Positions 1 through 12,840 of a stretch of DNA of 64,000 nucleotides are shown here, piece after piece. The notes beneath the pieces were generated by a model. It was not told the DNA's origin and ran no database searches. It saw nothing but the letters and a program-made list of their open reading frames with translations. Numbering within the stretch: the first letter of the stretch is position 1; every line of letters starts with the position of its first letter. A program made the position numbers and the translations under genes. This DNA comes from Nemania diffusa (lineage: Eukaryota > Ascomycota > Sordariomycetes > Xylariales > Xylariaceae). The DNA lies in the NCBI GenBank assembly GCA_038501195.1, contig JBBPUQ010000004.1, positions 2,976,001 through 3,040,000 on the forward strand. The letters run 5' to 3'.

Positions 1-3000
1 ATCATAGTTGTTAAGCTCTAGACACTGGTTTGCTACCTTAATCCACTGTTTGATGATGGCAGCCCGCTTCTTGACTTCTTGGTGTTGTAGAATAGTATCC
101 GCGACCAAGTTAGAAAGGTCGTTGGAAAATCCGGACATGGCTTTCACATTAGGCGAGTCAGCTCCGCAGTTCTTCATCCATTGTGACCCAAGTAGTTCTT
201 CGGGCTTAATGGAACAAAAGATGGCCATCTGCTTCAGAGTGATCTGCCGCGCAAGCTCAATACAGTCAAAGTCGAGAATTGAAGGTAAGCTCCCACCCAT
301 TTTCCAATTACTAAGAAGGCTTTGCTGGCTCTTCGAGAAAACGGAAGCTGGCATAGCAACATCAGCAGGTACAAATGGAGCTGTCGAGGTAATTGGTTTG
401 CCCATAGCTGCACCTAGACGAGATAAGGCCGGGCTGTCTATAGAAGAGACGCGCTGAACTAATTCTGTGAGACGTTTACCGGCTGAAGGAATAATAAGGG
501 CCAACTTGAACTCAGCAAAATGGGCAATTAAAGGCAAAGCTTCGCTGTCTGTTGACTCTCGCCAATGAGACTCGAGCCACCCCTTGAAGGCATTGTAGAC
601 ACGTAAACGAACGGCGCTGGCAATACTAGGTGACTCGCTAACATAATCAAAGCGCTCAATCAATACTTCGGCTAGTTTAGTCGGAGAACAGAACAAGCGG
701 AACGTAAGGTTGAAGGCAGATACAAACATGGCATCAGGAGTTGTTTCGTGTGTTGTAAGACGTTCAACAAGCGCGGGTAGTGAGCCCCCAACCACCTGGC
801 CGTCTTTGTTGAACATAAGCTCGTGTGCAAATGTTTTTTCGAGCAACCTCGATTCCACTTCCTCCACATCCTCAGTGAGTGCTGTACTGCCAGTAGTGCT
901 AAGATCGGATAATGAGGGTTGGCTCCTAGGCGCCTGGGCGCTATCAGGAGTAGTGGCGCGTGTGGATGTCTGGGACACAACGCTGGATTCGAAATCACGA
1001 CTGAGGTATGAAGCATTGGTTCCAGAGCTTGTTGCGGTCCCCGTATCCGACCTGAATGATTCATGTAATTCAATATCGTGTGAGACATTCGTCGGGCTGT
1101 ATGCCTCTTCTGCAATCAGAACCGTGCTGAGTTTTGGTAATGGTTGTACTAATGGTCGCGACAAGGGCACAGAAGAGACGCTGGTCGATGGGCTCGCGTC
1201 AACAGCGACAAACTGTGAACGAGTTGATGATGGAGAGGATACCTCTACCGCTCCTGTTGTTTCAACTATTGAAGATGTTGGTGGAATATCAGGTAGTGGC
1301 TTCTTCATCGATAGATGTAGGGAGTTGGCTACTGGAGACATTGGCGACGGTTTTAGATCTACGACCTTTGTCTCCTCGGGAGTGCGTGGACGGCGCTCCG
1401 ATGCTGCTTCAAATAGGCTAAGATCAATATCTAAGTCGACCCTCTGAATTTCAAACTCAAAATCGCCAATCTGCTCAAGCACCCATTTTGTTCTGGCGGC
1501 ACACTGACCAGCCGTCCTGACACAGTGGATGGCGGCATTCTGGAGGGCATCGTCTTGAGGCATGATGATATGCTCAGTTTCAATGTCACATCTGTTTAGA
1601 ATGTCTCGCGCCGAAGAGACTAGCTCATAGATGTGGTCACGCATGGCTGCATGGGCGGTCTCTAATGGCTGTGAGACCACAGTGTTATGGTCGCATACCA
1701 CATTAACCACAGCCCAGAGCGCTCCACCGGAGGTCGCAGATAGTCTGATAGCCAAGGCGAATTCCGACCGCGATAATGACTGTAGACTTAATCGGCCAAC
1801 CAATGAACTCAAGTGCGATAAGAAGGCATCATGCGATGAGTTCAGTTGTTCTGAAACTAAGTTGTGAGGTTGCTCGGATGGTGAGAGGCCGGAAAAGGAT
1901 ACCCTGTGCGAAATACTAGCAGAGAGTCGATGGGGAACTAGTAGGCTTCTTTGAGACATTCGATTACCTGGTGCGTTTGCCGTTAATTGGATGCACGACA
2001 AACGCTGGGGTGTTGATTCATTGGTCTGTGTCTCTTCAGCTAGTGACCCCATCGTCATCTCACCGGTATTCGTCCGGTCACCTATGTTATCCCTCTCTTC
2101 TCCTCTCTGTCCAAAGCTCGTCGTTTCTGCGGGTGGCGTTGGTGGTACAATTGACTCTTCCATGACCGTTGCCATTACAGTCACTGCAGGCGCTCGAGTG
2201 CGTCGATCCTCTTCCAAGAGGTCGAGGAATCGCACGCCCCTAACAACCACTTTAAATGCCTTCAATATCATTTCGTCAATAACGTCATTAGCCTCGTCCG
2301 TGAACTGTGCCGAAAACCTGAGCATTCCCTGTAAGCGCTTCGCTGTTTTTACTAGCATAGACAACTCAGAGAGCAGACCCTTGCGGCCACGCCTTAGGCC
2401 ATCACTCCTCTGAATTGTAGGAGTTTCACGGGTCAAGCAGTGTGTGTGTTCCTAGAAGCACGTTGAGTATTTAGCCATCGCGTGAGTGCATGTATAGGGC
2501 ACTTACGAGAAGATATCGCACGCCAGCGATGATACCTTTCATGAACTCTTGGTTCTCGAAGATATCCTGATCGTCTGCGACTGTGCTCCTAAGAAGGTCC
2601 CAGAAGTTCAGTAGGGCTTTCAATAAATTTCTCATCTCTTCCGGATCGTATGCTTCACAGTAATTCGTAGGTAACCAACCCCTGGCACCTGTCGCTAATA
2701 GAGTTCCATCGGCCCACCCATTGGTATGAATTGAATGCACAAGCACCACATCGCCCTCATTAAGTGGTAGAGTGATGGTCGAGTCGGTTACTGTACAGGC
2801 CGGCTGAAAAGGATAAAATGCCCGAAGGAAATTGTAGAAAACGGGCCGTGGAGGCTGCAAGGCAAGGTCTTCCTGGGACTCGTTCGGTGTTGAAGGCGGT
2901 GTTATCTGTGATTGCGAGTAGATGCTCGTTGAGCCATTAACGGTAACGTCATCTTGTGAGCTGGCGCTCGAAGAGCCAGAGAGGCTCTTGGCGAGTGCAA

Positions 3001-3049
3001 GAGGTGCGACTTGCAAGCTCGATCGTGCAGGTTGCGTATCCAGCATCAT
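1..3049 (-). CDS. cdc25: CDC25-type Ras guanine nucleotide exchange factor, 3' end outside window
   Basis: Activates Ras by exchanging GDP for GTP at the membrane, upstream of cAMP/PKA or MAPK signalling (family knowledge). Two exons are read: 3049-2507 and 2451-1, joined in phase 0 across a 55-bp intron (2452-2506, donor GTAAGT, acceptor TTCTAG). Exon 2 stays open to the left edge, so 998 residues are visible. An SH3 domain lies at about residues 74-133 (FLRAFYPFQP, NEGDVVLVH, GWLPTNYCEAY). A long Ser/Thr/Pro-rich linker follows. A RasGEF N-terminal module lies at about 726-800 (VVGGSLPALVERLT, FNLTFRLFCSPTKLAEVL). The RasGEF catalytic domain begins near 900 (SILDFDCIELARQITLKQM, IKPEELLGSQW, SGFSNDLSNLVADTIL). 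Roughly 150 residues of the catalytic domain and the stop lie beyond position 1. The first of two adjacent Met codons was taken as start. The SH3-RasGEFN-RasGEF order makes the family assignment firm. Confidence 0.93.
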
Positions 3050-6000
3050 GATTGCTGTGAAAATGTACTATGAAGCACCATGGGGCTTGATACTGCTTGC
3101 TGACACGGGCGTAGCAGCTATGTCGGCAATAAGACGCAGTCAGCCCCCCAGAGGACCGATTGATACAGCTGGATAATCCCAATCAGGCGTCCCTCGTGTG
3201 GATTACCGTCTGTGAGACCGTCGCTCGATTGGCTCAGTTGATTGGCCGGAGCTCGGGATATACTCCAGTCGCTGTGGCTATTGGTGAGAGAACAAGATTA
3301 AAAAGGACGAGTTAATGTTGATATGGTAGAAGCTTTCTACAGGCGAGATAATTGTTAGTTTGCTAAGTCTCGGGGCAGGAGAGATGGGAGTAATTTGTTG
3401 TCAAGCACAGTCGCGATCAAGACGAGACTGCGCTATGGTGGAATGAAGGGAGAGATAGAGGTAGAGGTAGAGGGCAGCTGATCTGATCCGGGACTGAGAC
3501 GGGAGAAAGCCAGCTAGCGACGTTGGGAATGTCCCAAGGGAGAAGATCTTCTCTCTCTCCAGTTTTGGTCGACCAAAAAATCAGTGGCAATGGAAATGAA
3601 ATTCAGATTGGAAGCAGGCGTGGCGACGGACCCTCTCGCAGAGAACTCGTCGTATAACACAATAGGGGTGATCCATGATCTGTGTTGCCATGCCCGTTGT
3701 GCAGTTGAAGTGGTTCGTGGAAGAGCAGCAGCAGAGCCGGGAAAACTAGTGTAATAGCATACCTCGTGTGTCTCGTGTAGCTACCCGTCGAATAAATAGA
3801 AGCTCGGCCGTTCCTCTCACTCTCTCTCTCTCTCTCTCAGTGTCTCTTTCTCTCTCCCTCGTGGTTGTCTATTCCCGTCCGGGTGTGTGCGTTGCGTGTG
3901 CTGTGCTGTGCTGTGCGCTCCAAGGGCTGAGAAATAACCACGCGCTCTTTCCGACTAGGCAGATGCGATGCTATAAGTCGTGAGACGATGTGGGTAGGCA
4001 GTGTGTGTATGTATGTGTAGGTGTCATAGACGTTAGGTACGTGCGAGGGAGAAGACGGCGGCGGTAGAAACGAATAATAAGAACTACCCAGGCGCGCGAG
4101 GTACCTACCTACTGTACTTGCCTCTCGCCGCTGCATACGACCCCTGGTCTAGTCTGGTCGGCTCATGTCTCCGAGAAGCAAAAGCGACGGTCGTAAGGTA
4201 TTCCCTACCAGGATCTGTGCTACCCATCCGTGCAAGGTACCCAAGTATTCTGGGTACATCGATTTTCTCGAGCTCTGGCCCCTGTCCCCTGTCCCTACGC
4301 TATCTCAAACAAGGTAAGAGATGAGACCCGCTTGTCTAACCTCCTTGAGAACGATAACGTAGTGTGCCTGTTGGGCTTGACCAGATAGAGCCTGAAGAGC
4401 TTGACCCAAAACAGAACCTACGCACGCTAATAGCAGTGCTGTGGAGAGCAGTAAGACGGAAGGGTCCCAGAGGAGCCACAGGGATGCAGACGCCTGGAGT
4501 GAGGCATGTGTCAGTATTTTCTTACGGAACTTTCTCTTAGCTCTTCCTTCTTCTCGTGGTGCTGCTGCTTCTCGACTCTCAGATTTGTCAGTCTCACTTA
4601 TTAGGTATGTACGCCATAGAGGTTCAAGAATATAGCTATACATAGCACATTCGAGCGGCAATCCGCTCCGATCAATGAGACAAGACTACGTTTAGTATGT
4701 TGTTGTGATGTCACCATATACTCAGGCCTTCGCCAGCAAAACTGTTTGTCGTGCACGATACAGCCCATTCATGATTGGCAGGTTGCGCAATGACAAAGGT
4801 GACGTTTCTACTCCAAACCCCTTGAGACATGAGAATTCGACTCTTTCTCCAGACCCATTCCCATCATTATATTTGGCCCATAACTACTAAGTACGTATGT
4901 CATCTCTTCCCCACAGCACTGGCAACAGAAATAGGCAGATAGTTTTTTTTTTCCTCTTAAACCGCATTCAGCGACAAGCCCGCCACGCTACAGCACACCA
5001 CGGAGCATGCCGATGAATCGTGAATACCTTTACTTGGTACTGGAACACCACTGGGACGACACTACTAAAAGCGCGATCGCCATGCAACGATGCCTGACCA
5101 CTAGACTAAGTATAGGTAGGTGGATAGTAGGTAGATAGTGTGGTGTAGTTGATGATCTGGGAAGATCGGGATGCCTACCACATACAGTACACATTTTGGC
5201 GAAGGTTAGACTTCCAGGGTTGTAATTTTATCTGGGGCTGTTCCGCTGGGCTGCAGCAAAACATGTATGAAATCCGGTGTGATCAAGTGCTGTGGAGGAC
5301 TGGGTACTGTACCTACGGTACTGTATTGTATGTTACCAAAGAATTATCGTGGCCTGTGGCGATCGCTACAGCATACATATGTAGGTAGTGTGTCTATTCT
5401 ATACATGACTGTGTATGTAGGTAGTGGGAGATAGTGACGGCACTCTGTAATGCGAATGTGATAAATTACCTACGCAGTATACTAAGTAGAGGAATATGTA
5501 TGCAGAGTATCACGATCAACCAATGAGGCAAGACTGCCTCGCTATGAACCTACCTACGCAGTAGTCTACAGTATGTACATAAGCTACAGTAGGGAAAGGC
5601 TGGGGCCTTCGACTGCTGGGCGAGGGGCAGAAACCGATCAGGGGTTATGTAGGTAGAGAGTCAGAACCAGGATGCAACCCTGCAAGTCGTTGTGCCACGG
5701 GGGACGTTCCCGGTCAATAGACCAAGCTCGCTAATAGCCAGAATCAACCAGATCGGCACGGTATCGCCTGATTCTGGTTATCTCCTTCTCAGATGCACTC
5801 GCCTCACGTCTGTATGTATGTCCGTATGCTCTGTAAGTCTGTAAGTCTGTATGTACACTTGGCCAACAAATCACCTCCAGCAGCGTCGCCCCGGTCGCCG
5901 ACCTTGCCAACGTCTCATTAACCATCAACCATCGTGACATCGAGTCCTCCGCCTATCGATGGGGTTTGTTGACAAGACCCAATCAACTCTGTTAGCTTCA

Positions 6001-9000
6001 TCAGCTTACTGCGACGGCGCTTTGCTGTGGAAGAGCAGACGCTGTCATTCGATGGACTCATCCGAAATGTCGTAAATTTGCTGGCTTGGGCAATCGGGGG
6101 GTTGGTGGATGCCGCCGCCGCCTCTCAGTAACCTTCGTAACAGATGAGTCTGGATTTTACAGACACGTGTGGCGGATTCATCGTTGCCTTTGGATTCATG
6201 ATGGTTCCGTGTATGTGGGCGAGGTATCGACCATGGGTATTCATCAACTGCCCTGGTAACATCAAAACATGTCGAATGGCGGAAGAAAAGCAGCCACTCT
6301 GCGGTGTGAATCGGCAAAGAGCCGTGACTGAAGAGCTCATATCGAAGATCTCATATCCATGTCTCCAGTCAAGTTGAAGTTTAGGCTTTGTGAGGATTGT
6401 TATACCCAAATTCGCCCGCTGCCTTTGCTGCCGCTCAAGAGATTCTTAATTGCCATCGGCCAACCAACGGCGGGTCAACTAGACCAGACTTAGACTTTGT
6501 TGATGAAGCACCCCAGAATTCATTCATATGGATGAAACTTGGGTTGTAGGCTGAAAGTGCACGGCCCTGTCGTTACCCAGCCATCCCACACTGTAGGTAG
6601 GTAAATGATAGTCTGGTACAGAGTAGTCTGGCTCTGTCTGGCAGACCCGGTTAACCATCGCTCACCCGCTCAATATCTACAGTACATCATCGATGATCGT
6701 CCAGATAAGGCCTCTTCTTATGAGCCCTGTAAACGGCTTGCGCAACTCTCTAGCTTAGTCCAGTAGTTCCAGTAGTCTAAACTAGTATAACTTAGTTTCT
6801 ATCTAGGGACCTATTTCATCAACCTGAGATGGCACTCATCTGAAGTCACAAAGGCGATCTCGAGTGGGGTGTCATTGGATGGAACCGTCAACAGTGCTCT
6901 GAAGTTCCCACCACCACTACGCAGTATATTCCGTACTGTACTGTACTGCACTCTAGATCTGTCTTTTCCTGCTCATTACTCCATGCATGTTATCACATCT
7001 TTCAATGGACGGGCGGTTTATGCAATGCAACACGACCCAATTCAATCCATGGCCGCCTCCAACGAGAGCCCCTGTGTTCCGCTGCCACTGGCTACCCTTA
7101 CAACAAGGTTACATCGCTGTCCCGCTGAAGGATATACAGCCACCAGACGATTCATAAGGCTATTCTGGACGTGGTATTACAGACCTCTTGCCTGAGTCGA
7201 TCATTGGAACCAACCCGCCAACCATGATCTGCGGATGAATCTGAGTGGGTAAGGAGTCTAGCGAACCTATCCAATATTTCGCGCCAGGCATTCAGGCATT
7301 GGGCGCGCGCATTGGCCAATTCCTTTACCTAGCATTGCTTTTCATTCGACGCTGGGTTTGGAGAAACCGGTACAGCGAGCGCGCCTATCTACGCCGTGGG
7401 AATCTATTCAGTCACGAGGACGCCGCGATGATAATATCAAGCAAGTTCCGAGTTCTTTTTGGCCGAGATCAAGACCGTTCCCATTATCCCATGTGCAGAC
7501 ACGTGCAGACATGTGCTAGGCTTCCTCGGTCTTATTTCATATAGGTTTAGTAGGATCGGCAAGACCTCGTGATTCTTTCCAGCATACAGACTCGCATCTT
7601 GGTTAGCGTGGACGAGGAGTCCCATTACGCGCACTCGTCTCTTCTCAAGTCGCGTCCCAACCTGACGCAATCTGTTGCCAGTATGCGTACCCAGTAGACA
7701 AGGGGGGAGAGGGGTTCCGAGGGAAGATAGGTATACAGATTACTATGCGCTCTACTAACTTCCGTCTATCTTTGTAGACTAATCATGAGTGAAGGCGGAA
7801 ACCAACTCATATACGCAATTGGCCAACGACGATGTTTATTGGAAAGCCACGCCCGGTATTGACTCGGCAATGCTAGTCAAGCCCGGGTTCGATGATAAGT
7901 ATGGATGGAGGCAGTGAGCGTGATGGTGGGGAAGCGTCCTTGTCCCAAGCCAAGCCATGAATACCTCATGCAAGTCGTGCCCTAAAATTCACAGCGCGGG
8001 GGGTACATACATATGTACAGCTGTATGTGGGGACACGAGCGACGGGAATACCTAATAGGCATTCCTGGGTACATGATTCCGATGCATCACTGCCTAGATA
8101 CCTAGATATATAGAAGCTTCAACAACTACCTACCAAGTACACGAGCTGAAGTTGTCAAGACAGAACGAACGCCCATTGTGGCAGGCCGGAAAGAAGTAAA
8201 ACTTGATATAGAGTGCCGATATCCGATTGTTCCTTTTCTCAGTGAAGCGAGAAAGAGAAAAAAGAAAAGCACGGCGAGCTCGGGAACTGCATCAGCAGGA
8301 ACCACGAACAGCCGAGTTGAAGCAGGCGAAGCCTATGTAAGCCTATGTGCGCATACAGACCCGAGGAGGGAACGTGTCAAGACTGCATACAGAATACCTA
8401 CCTACATCCTGCGCACTTACACTACATACAAAGTAACTACACACCAACAATTGATGCGCACACAATACCTCAGCGCCTATGCTGTGGACCGCGACGTGCA
8501 GACCAATGTTAGCTGTGCCCTGCTATGCCAAGAGGAGGCCAGCTGCAAGAAGTTCAACGTCGTCACACACAGGCAGGCAAGCTTACTTACTTACTGTAGT
8601 AGGCCCCTGTGCTGTCTGGATTATCGTTGACTATGATTTGCGGGAAGCCTCACAAGCTGGGCAAGCTCTTAGCCGTATACCTACATGTTAGCCAGCAAGG
8701 TATGTAGGTATGTACATATGTGCAGTAGATACTCTACTGCGTCCTTCTGTATAAGTGGTGTAAACCCCGCGGGCAGACGCAGACGCGATCGACGCGTTAC
8801 CAATCACCACCATCGTCACACACAGCTGGCTTTTTTACGACGCGACGGAATTGGTGGGTTTATGGATGGTATTTTTATCTGATTTTCAAGGCATGCTGCT
8901 CGATACTATTTAGGTAGGTCTGATAGATTGGCATGTGCAAGCCTCCCTAGACACGTTCCAATCGCTTATATCAATGTCTAAAGAGTCCAACTTATCCAAC

Positions 9001-12000
9001 GTAACGACAAAATCCCCCTGCAGAAAGAGGATCAAAGGAAAAAAAAAACCGGGGGATTTTCAAGTCAGGTGTAATGGCGCAATACAACTTCGGCATTCTG
9101 CATCATCGTCAAGAAGTCAATTAGCGCACAATTCGAGGATGGCTTCATCCGCCTTACTACGTATAAATGGTCAAAATCTGCGCCTGACGGAATGGTTCCG
9201 GTCAGCATGCATCCAGCAAAGGTGATCTACGGGATGGGTTATCGCAGCTGAAAAGGTCACGACGCAGGTTTTGTCATGGTTGGCGCAGGTATGTAGGTAC
9301 GCATATGTGTGTCCGAAGCCGCAACGACCGTCGGTTCAAGGCCTCAGCGTACAGTCCTATGAGGTCTTACGTGTCGGGATGGCTGTCCAGTCATGTCCAG
9401 ATCGACTGCCGCACAACGTCAGGCCGGCTTTGGCGCCGAACGTGCCCCTGGCGGTGGCTACAGTGTCGTGCTCCAATATAAGGACTTATCGCCGCATTTT
9501 CCTTTTGCCCATAGGCCCCAAGCAAAGCACTGCAGAGCTATCACCTCGTATATGTCACGTTATCACTTCCATTATCGAAGTAGAGCTGCATGTTTTTCAC
9601 TACAGGTGTTCTCGGCTCAACCACAGGCCGGCCGCGTGAAACCGACAGCTTGGGACCTGGTAACGAGAACTCCATGGCGGCACATTGCAGAGGGGGTTTG
9701 CCATCTAGAACCTTATGCGTAACTCCTATAGGCGATGAGGAGGCCGGCCCCTGTTACGCTTGATACGACCGGCCTGCTTAGGACTCTGATCCTCTCTCCA
9801 CCGCTCCTCCACCGATCGTCTTACCAACAGCAGGTGCCTTACAACACTATTTAGATAGTACGTTAGGGCGTATTATCACCGGGTCAGCAACCAAGCCCGC
9901 CCCAATGATCTCGGGGCAACATGAACCGGGTGGTGCAGTATATGGAGTCCTATTGTACATACATACATATACATACCTGCTATGCACTGCGGGCGTGGCC
10001 GAAATTTTCCCACGATGCATATGCATGGCTTATTGTTAGTTGCCTACCTACCTAGGTAACTAGCGAGCTAGCCTACCTAACGAATACCGTGTGTGCTGCA
10101 GGTACACTGCCTACAGTACCCCGTTAGAACGAGAATAGGTAGAGCCACGCAAGCCACGAACGGCACCCAGGTAACGCCCAGGCGACGAGATCTACCAAGC
10201 TCTATCAAGCTCTTAAGTCTCCGTGCCCAGAGGCTATGCAAGGGGTAATGCACGCTGTTTTCATTCCCCGAAGTCCTAGCGTACAGTTGGTGCTGTAGGT
10301 ACCTAAGCTTACACTGGACTGGACTCTGTCTGTACAGTACGGTGCACTACCTACCTACCTAAGGTACCTACCTCCACTAGTAGGCCTCGACACAATATCC
10401 TGTTGCGTAGATTAGTCTAGCCCTCAATCTACCAACCGACTAGTTACGCAGTACGCTAAGGGGATTCATTTCTTTTGGTCCTCACCCGTCGGGCAGCTCG
10501 TACATGCTGCTACGGTGGACCTAGTGTACGCTACCTAGGTAACGTACAGGATACTACTGCGTGCTTAGACGCGGGCCAACTACCGAGAGCTCATGTCTGG
10601 TAGCTCATTCATTATGGGCTCTGCATATTTAGTGCACTTACACACTCAGTAGTGCACTGTAGCTAGCCTAGAGGCCCAATCCTTCAAGCCGGCAGGGCTC
10701 TACCGGCAGGCTGCCGAGGCCCGAGCACCTGTGCAATGACTTCCTTTCATCACCTACCATGTTATCGGGTCTCATCGATCTGACATTTATCAGTGATCAG
10801 CAGGGCTGGCCGAGAGAAGAACAGAGCACACAAGTCTCCACAAACATGTGCTAGGTACTAGAAATTTGCACCGAGGTTCGCAGCATCCCTTGAACCCAGC
10901 GCATCTACTCTGCGACTTAGACAGATATTACACGACGGACACAAGCCGGGTCTCCCCGTATGTAGTGTAGCACGGTACTGACTCGAAGCTCTCTGTCAAA
11001 AAAAAAAACACATGCAACGGACCGAGAAGAGCCGCCCCTTGCGGCTGTACGTAGTCACGGGAGGCGAAAACGACCCGTCACCGCGAACAATGAACGACTC
11101 CCCACCGCCGCCACCACTCGGCGGCAGCGGGCGTCGACGCCTCGCTCGCTGACCGCTACGAGAAGTGACTCGAGGCCAAGCCTACGACAGACCCACGAGA
11201 AGCAAACCCCGATACGAAACATTAGCGGCACAGAATATTCTTTTTGTGCATAGCTAGTGTGAGCTCTAATATCGCATTAGACCCGGTAGGGTGGGAGGCC
11301 TAAGCCCAGCCCCATACTCCTCGCACATGGGCTTGGCTTTCCCAGAGGCGATCTGGGGGTAAAGGGACGGAAGTACGTAGTTTACTACGTACCTATGTAG
11401 AAGAATCCAGAGGTCGGTCATGCCAAATAATACCTCTCCAGTCTCGAGTGGTTAGCTCTGGTCGGGCATCTCATTTCCATCCTAACCCTTCATATATGAA
11501 ATCAGTCTTTCCCAGCAAACATAACCCCCCTTGCATTGTCGTCTATCGAGGTAGGTAGGTATGTGTATTCAAATTGGCCGTTGACCATGTGGCTGATAAG
11601 GCCCATGCTCTGCGAAACACTTACCCTCTTCTTCCGCCGTCCCCTGCTGCTACTATTCATAAAACGGCTGCACGTTGCGAGTCAGCAAAGGGGCGGGAGA
11701 GACTGTTGCGAAAAGCACGTCAGGTGCTTCCACTGATCGCCATAGATATATACAGCATCAAGCTAGCGCATCTTGTGTATCTTGCGCTACTTACAATGAC
11801 GATATATCAACTAAGTGACGATGGAAATTGGATTAATCTTCCAAAGGGGATACCGACCTGTCCCTTTGTACATAGTAGTTAATGTACCCTGCTATACCCC
11901 GAGTTCTACTGTAAATAAGACATGTTCTCGCGAGTGGCGCCGTTTCTGGGGCTAACGGGCGGGTTCGAGAAGAAAGCAAGACATACGATACACAATAGAT

Positions 12001-12840
12001 ACAGGGAACGGAGAAGAAGACGAAAGAACGAACGATCTTCATACTGAGCTCATACCTGTGAAACACGTGGTGACGTTCTATTTCAAGCGTATCTGAGACA
12101 TGCCGTGGGTATAATGTGAGAACTATATAATACTGTGTAAGCTGGTCATATTAGAAACCGGCAAACACTGAAGGTCCTGCAAATCGCATTTGAGTTTGTG
12201 TACGTACAGTAGGTAAATAAGTCGAAGCCCCAGCAGTTCTTTCTCTCACTCTCATCTCAAGCCAGCAAAGCTCGCCTGTACTTGCTACCTTAGGTTCTCT
12301 GCAGTCGGCATACAGAGTGCTGCGCGAGTATATACCGTACCGCCTAGATAGTATATGTGATGTGATATTACACTAACTCTTTGATTGCCGGCCGGATACT
12401 ATGTGTTGCAAATCCGCGGTGGGGTTACCTTAGGTGTGGTGTACTGTAGGTAGTTAGTGGTGTGCATGCTGCGCATAGACTAAGATATAGTGATCGAGAT
12501 AGTGCCTGGGACACCTGGGACACTCACTGACCACGGATTTGATTAGCGTTACAGCACCTATCCCGGTATCCATGTAGATAGAGTCTAGGTAGACTAGATA
12601 CTGCACCCTTATAATCATTCGACCAATCATTGTATCGATGTTCATGCATGGCCTCTTAGTCGGTCTACCTAGTATCCAATACAGACTATTTTACTCAACC
12701 ATGTGGTGACTAGGTATGTAAGCACCAGCAACAGTGGCGAACATAATAACTCGTTCAGTCCATTAGGTATGTGTGTTATGTAATTAGGTGTATAATATGT
12801 AAGGTAGGTATTTACAAGCTCTCCCCCGCCACGGGAGGTT
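3050..12840. other. Gene-poor intergenic region (about 9.8 kb)
   Basis: No open frame here shows a recognisable domain, signal peptide or plausible intron-exon structure; the longest (about 150 codons at 8178-8630) contains frame-read CCTA repeats and looks random. The first kilobase is presumably the Ras GEF promoter and 5' UTR. The rest is dense in TAGGTA/TACCTA tetramer clusters, for example near 5100-5140, 10040-10080 and 10340-10370, with short A tracts near 9040 and 11000. No tRNA, rRNA or transposon ORF was recognised. Confidence 0.6.
3811..3860. repeat. (TC)n/(GA)n microsatellite upstream of the Ras GEF
   Basis: An almost pure CT-dinucleotide run of about 20 bp (near 3819-3838), followed by a degenerate pyrimidine tract. 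It lies about 770 bp upstream of the Ras GEF start codon and is a GA tract on that gene's strand, so it may sit in its 5' UTR or promoter. No function can be read from sequence alone. Confidence 0.7.

Noticed and set aside
710..1447. 245-codon plus-strand frame
   Set aside because: It is antisense to the continuous Ras GEF exon 2 and shows no family features; the minus-strand reading has RasGEF_N motifs.
8178..8630. 150-codon plus-strand frame in the gene desert
   Set aside because: No domain, signal peptide or conserved pattern; part of it is translated CCTA repeat (PTYILRTYTTYK). Length is compatible with chance.
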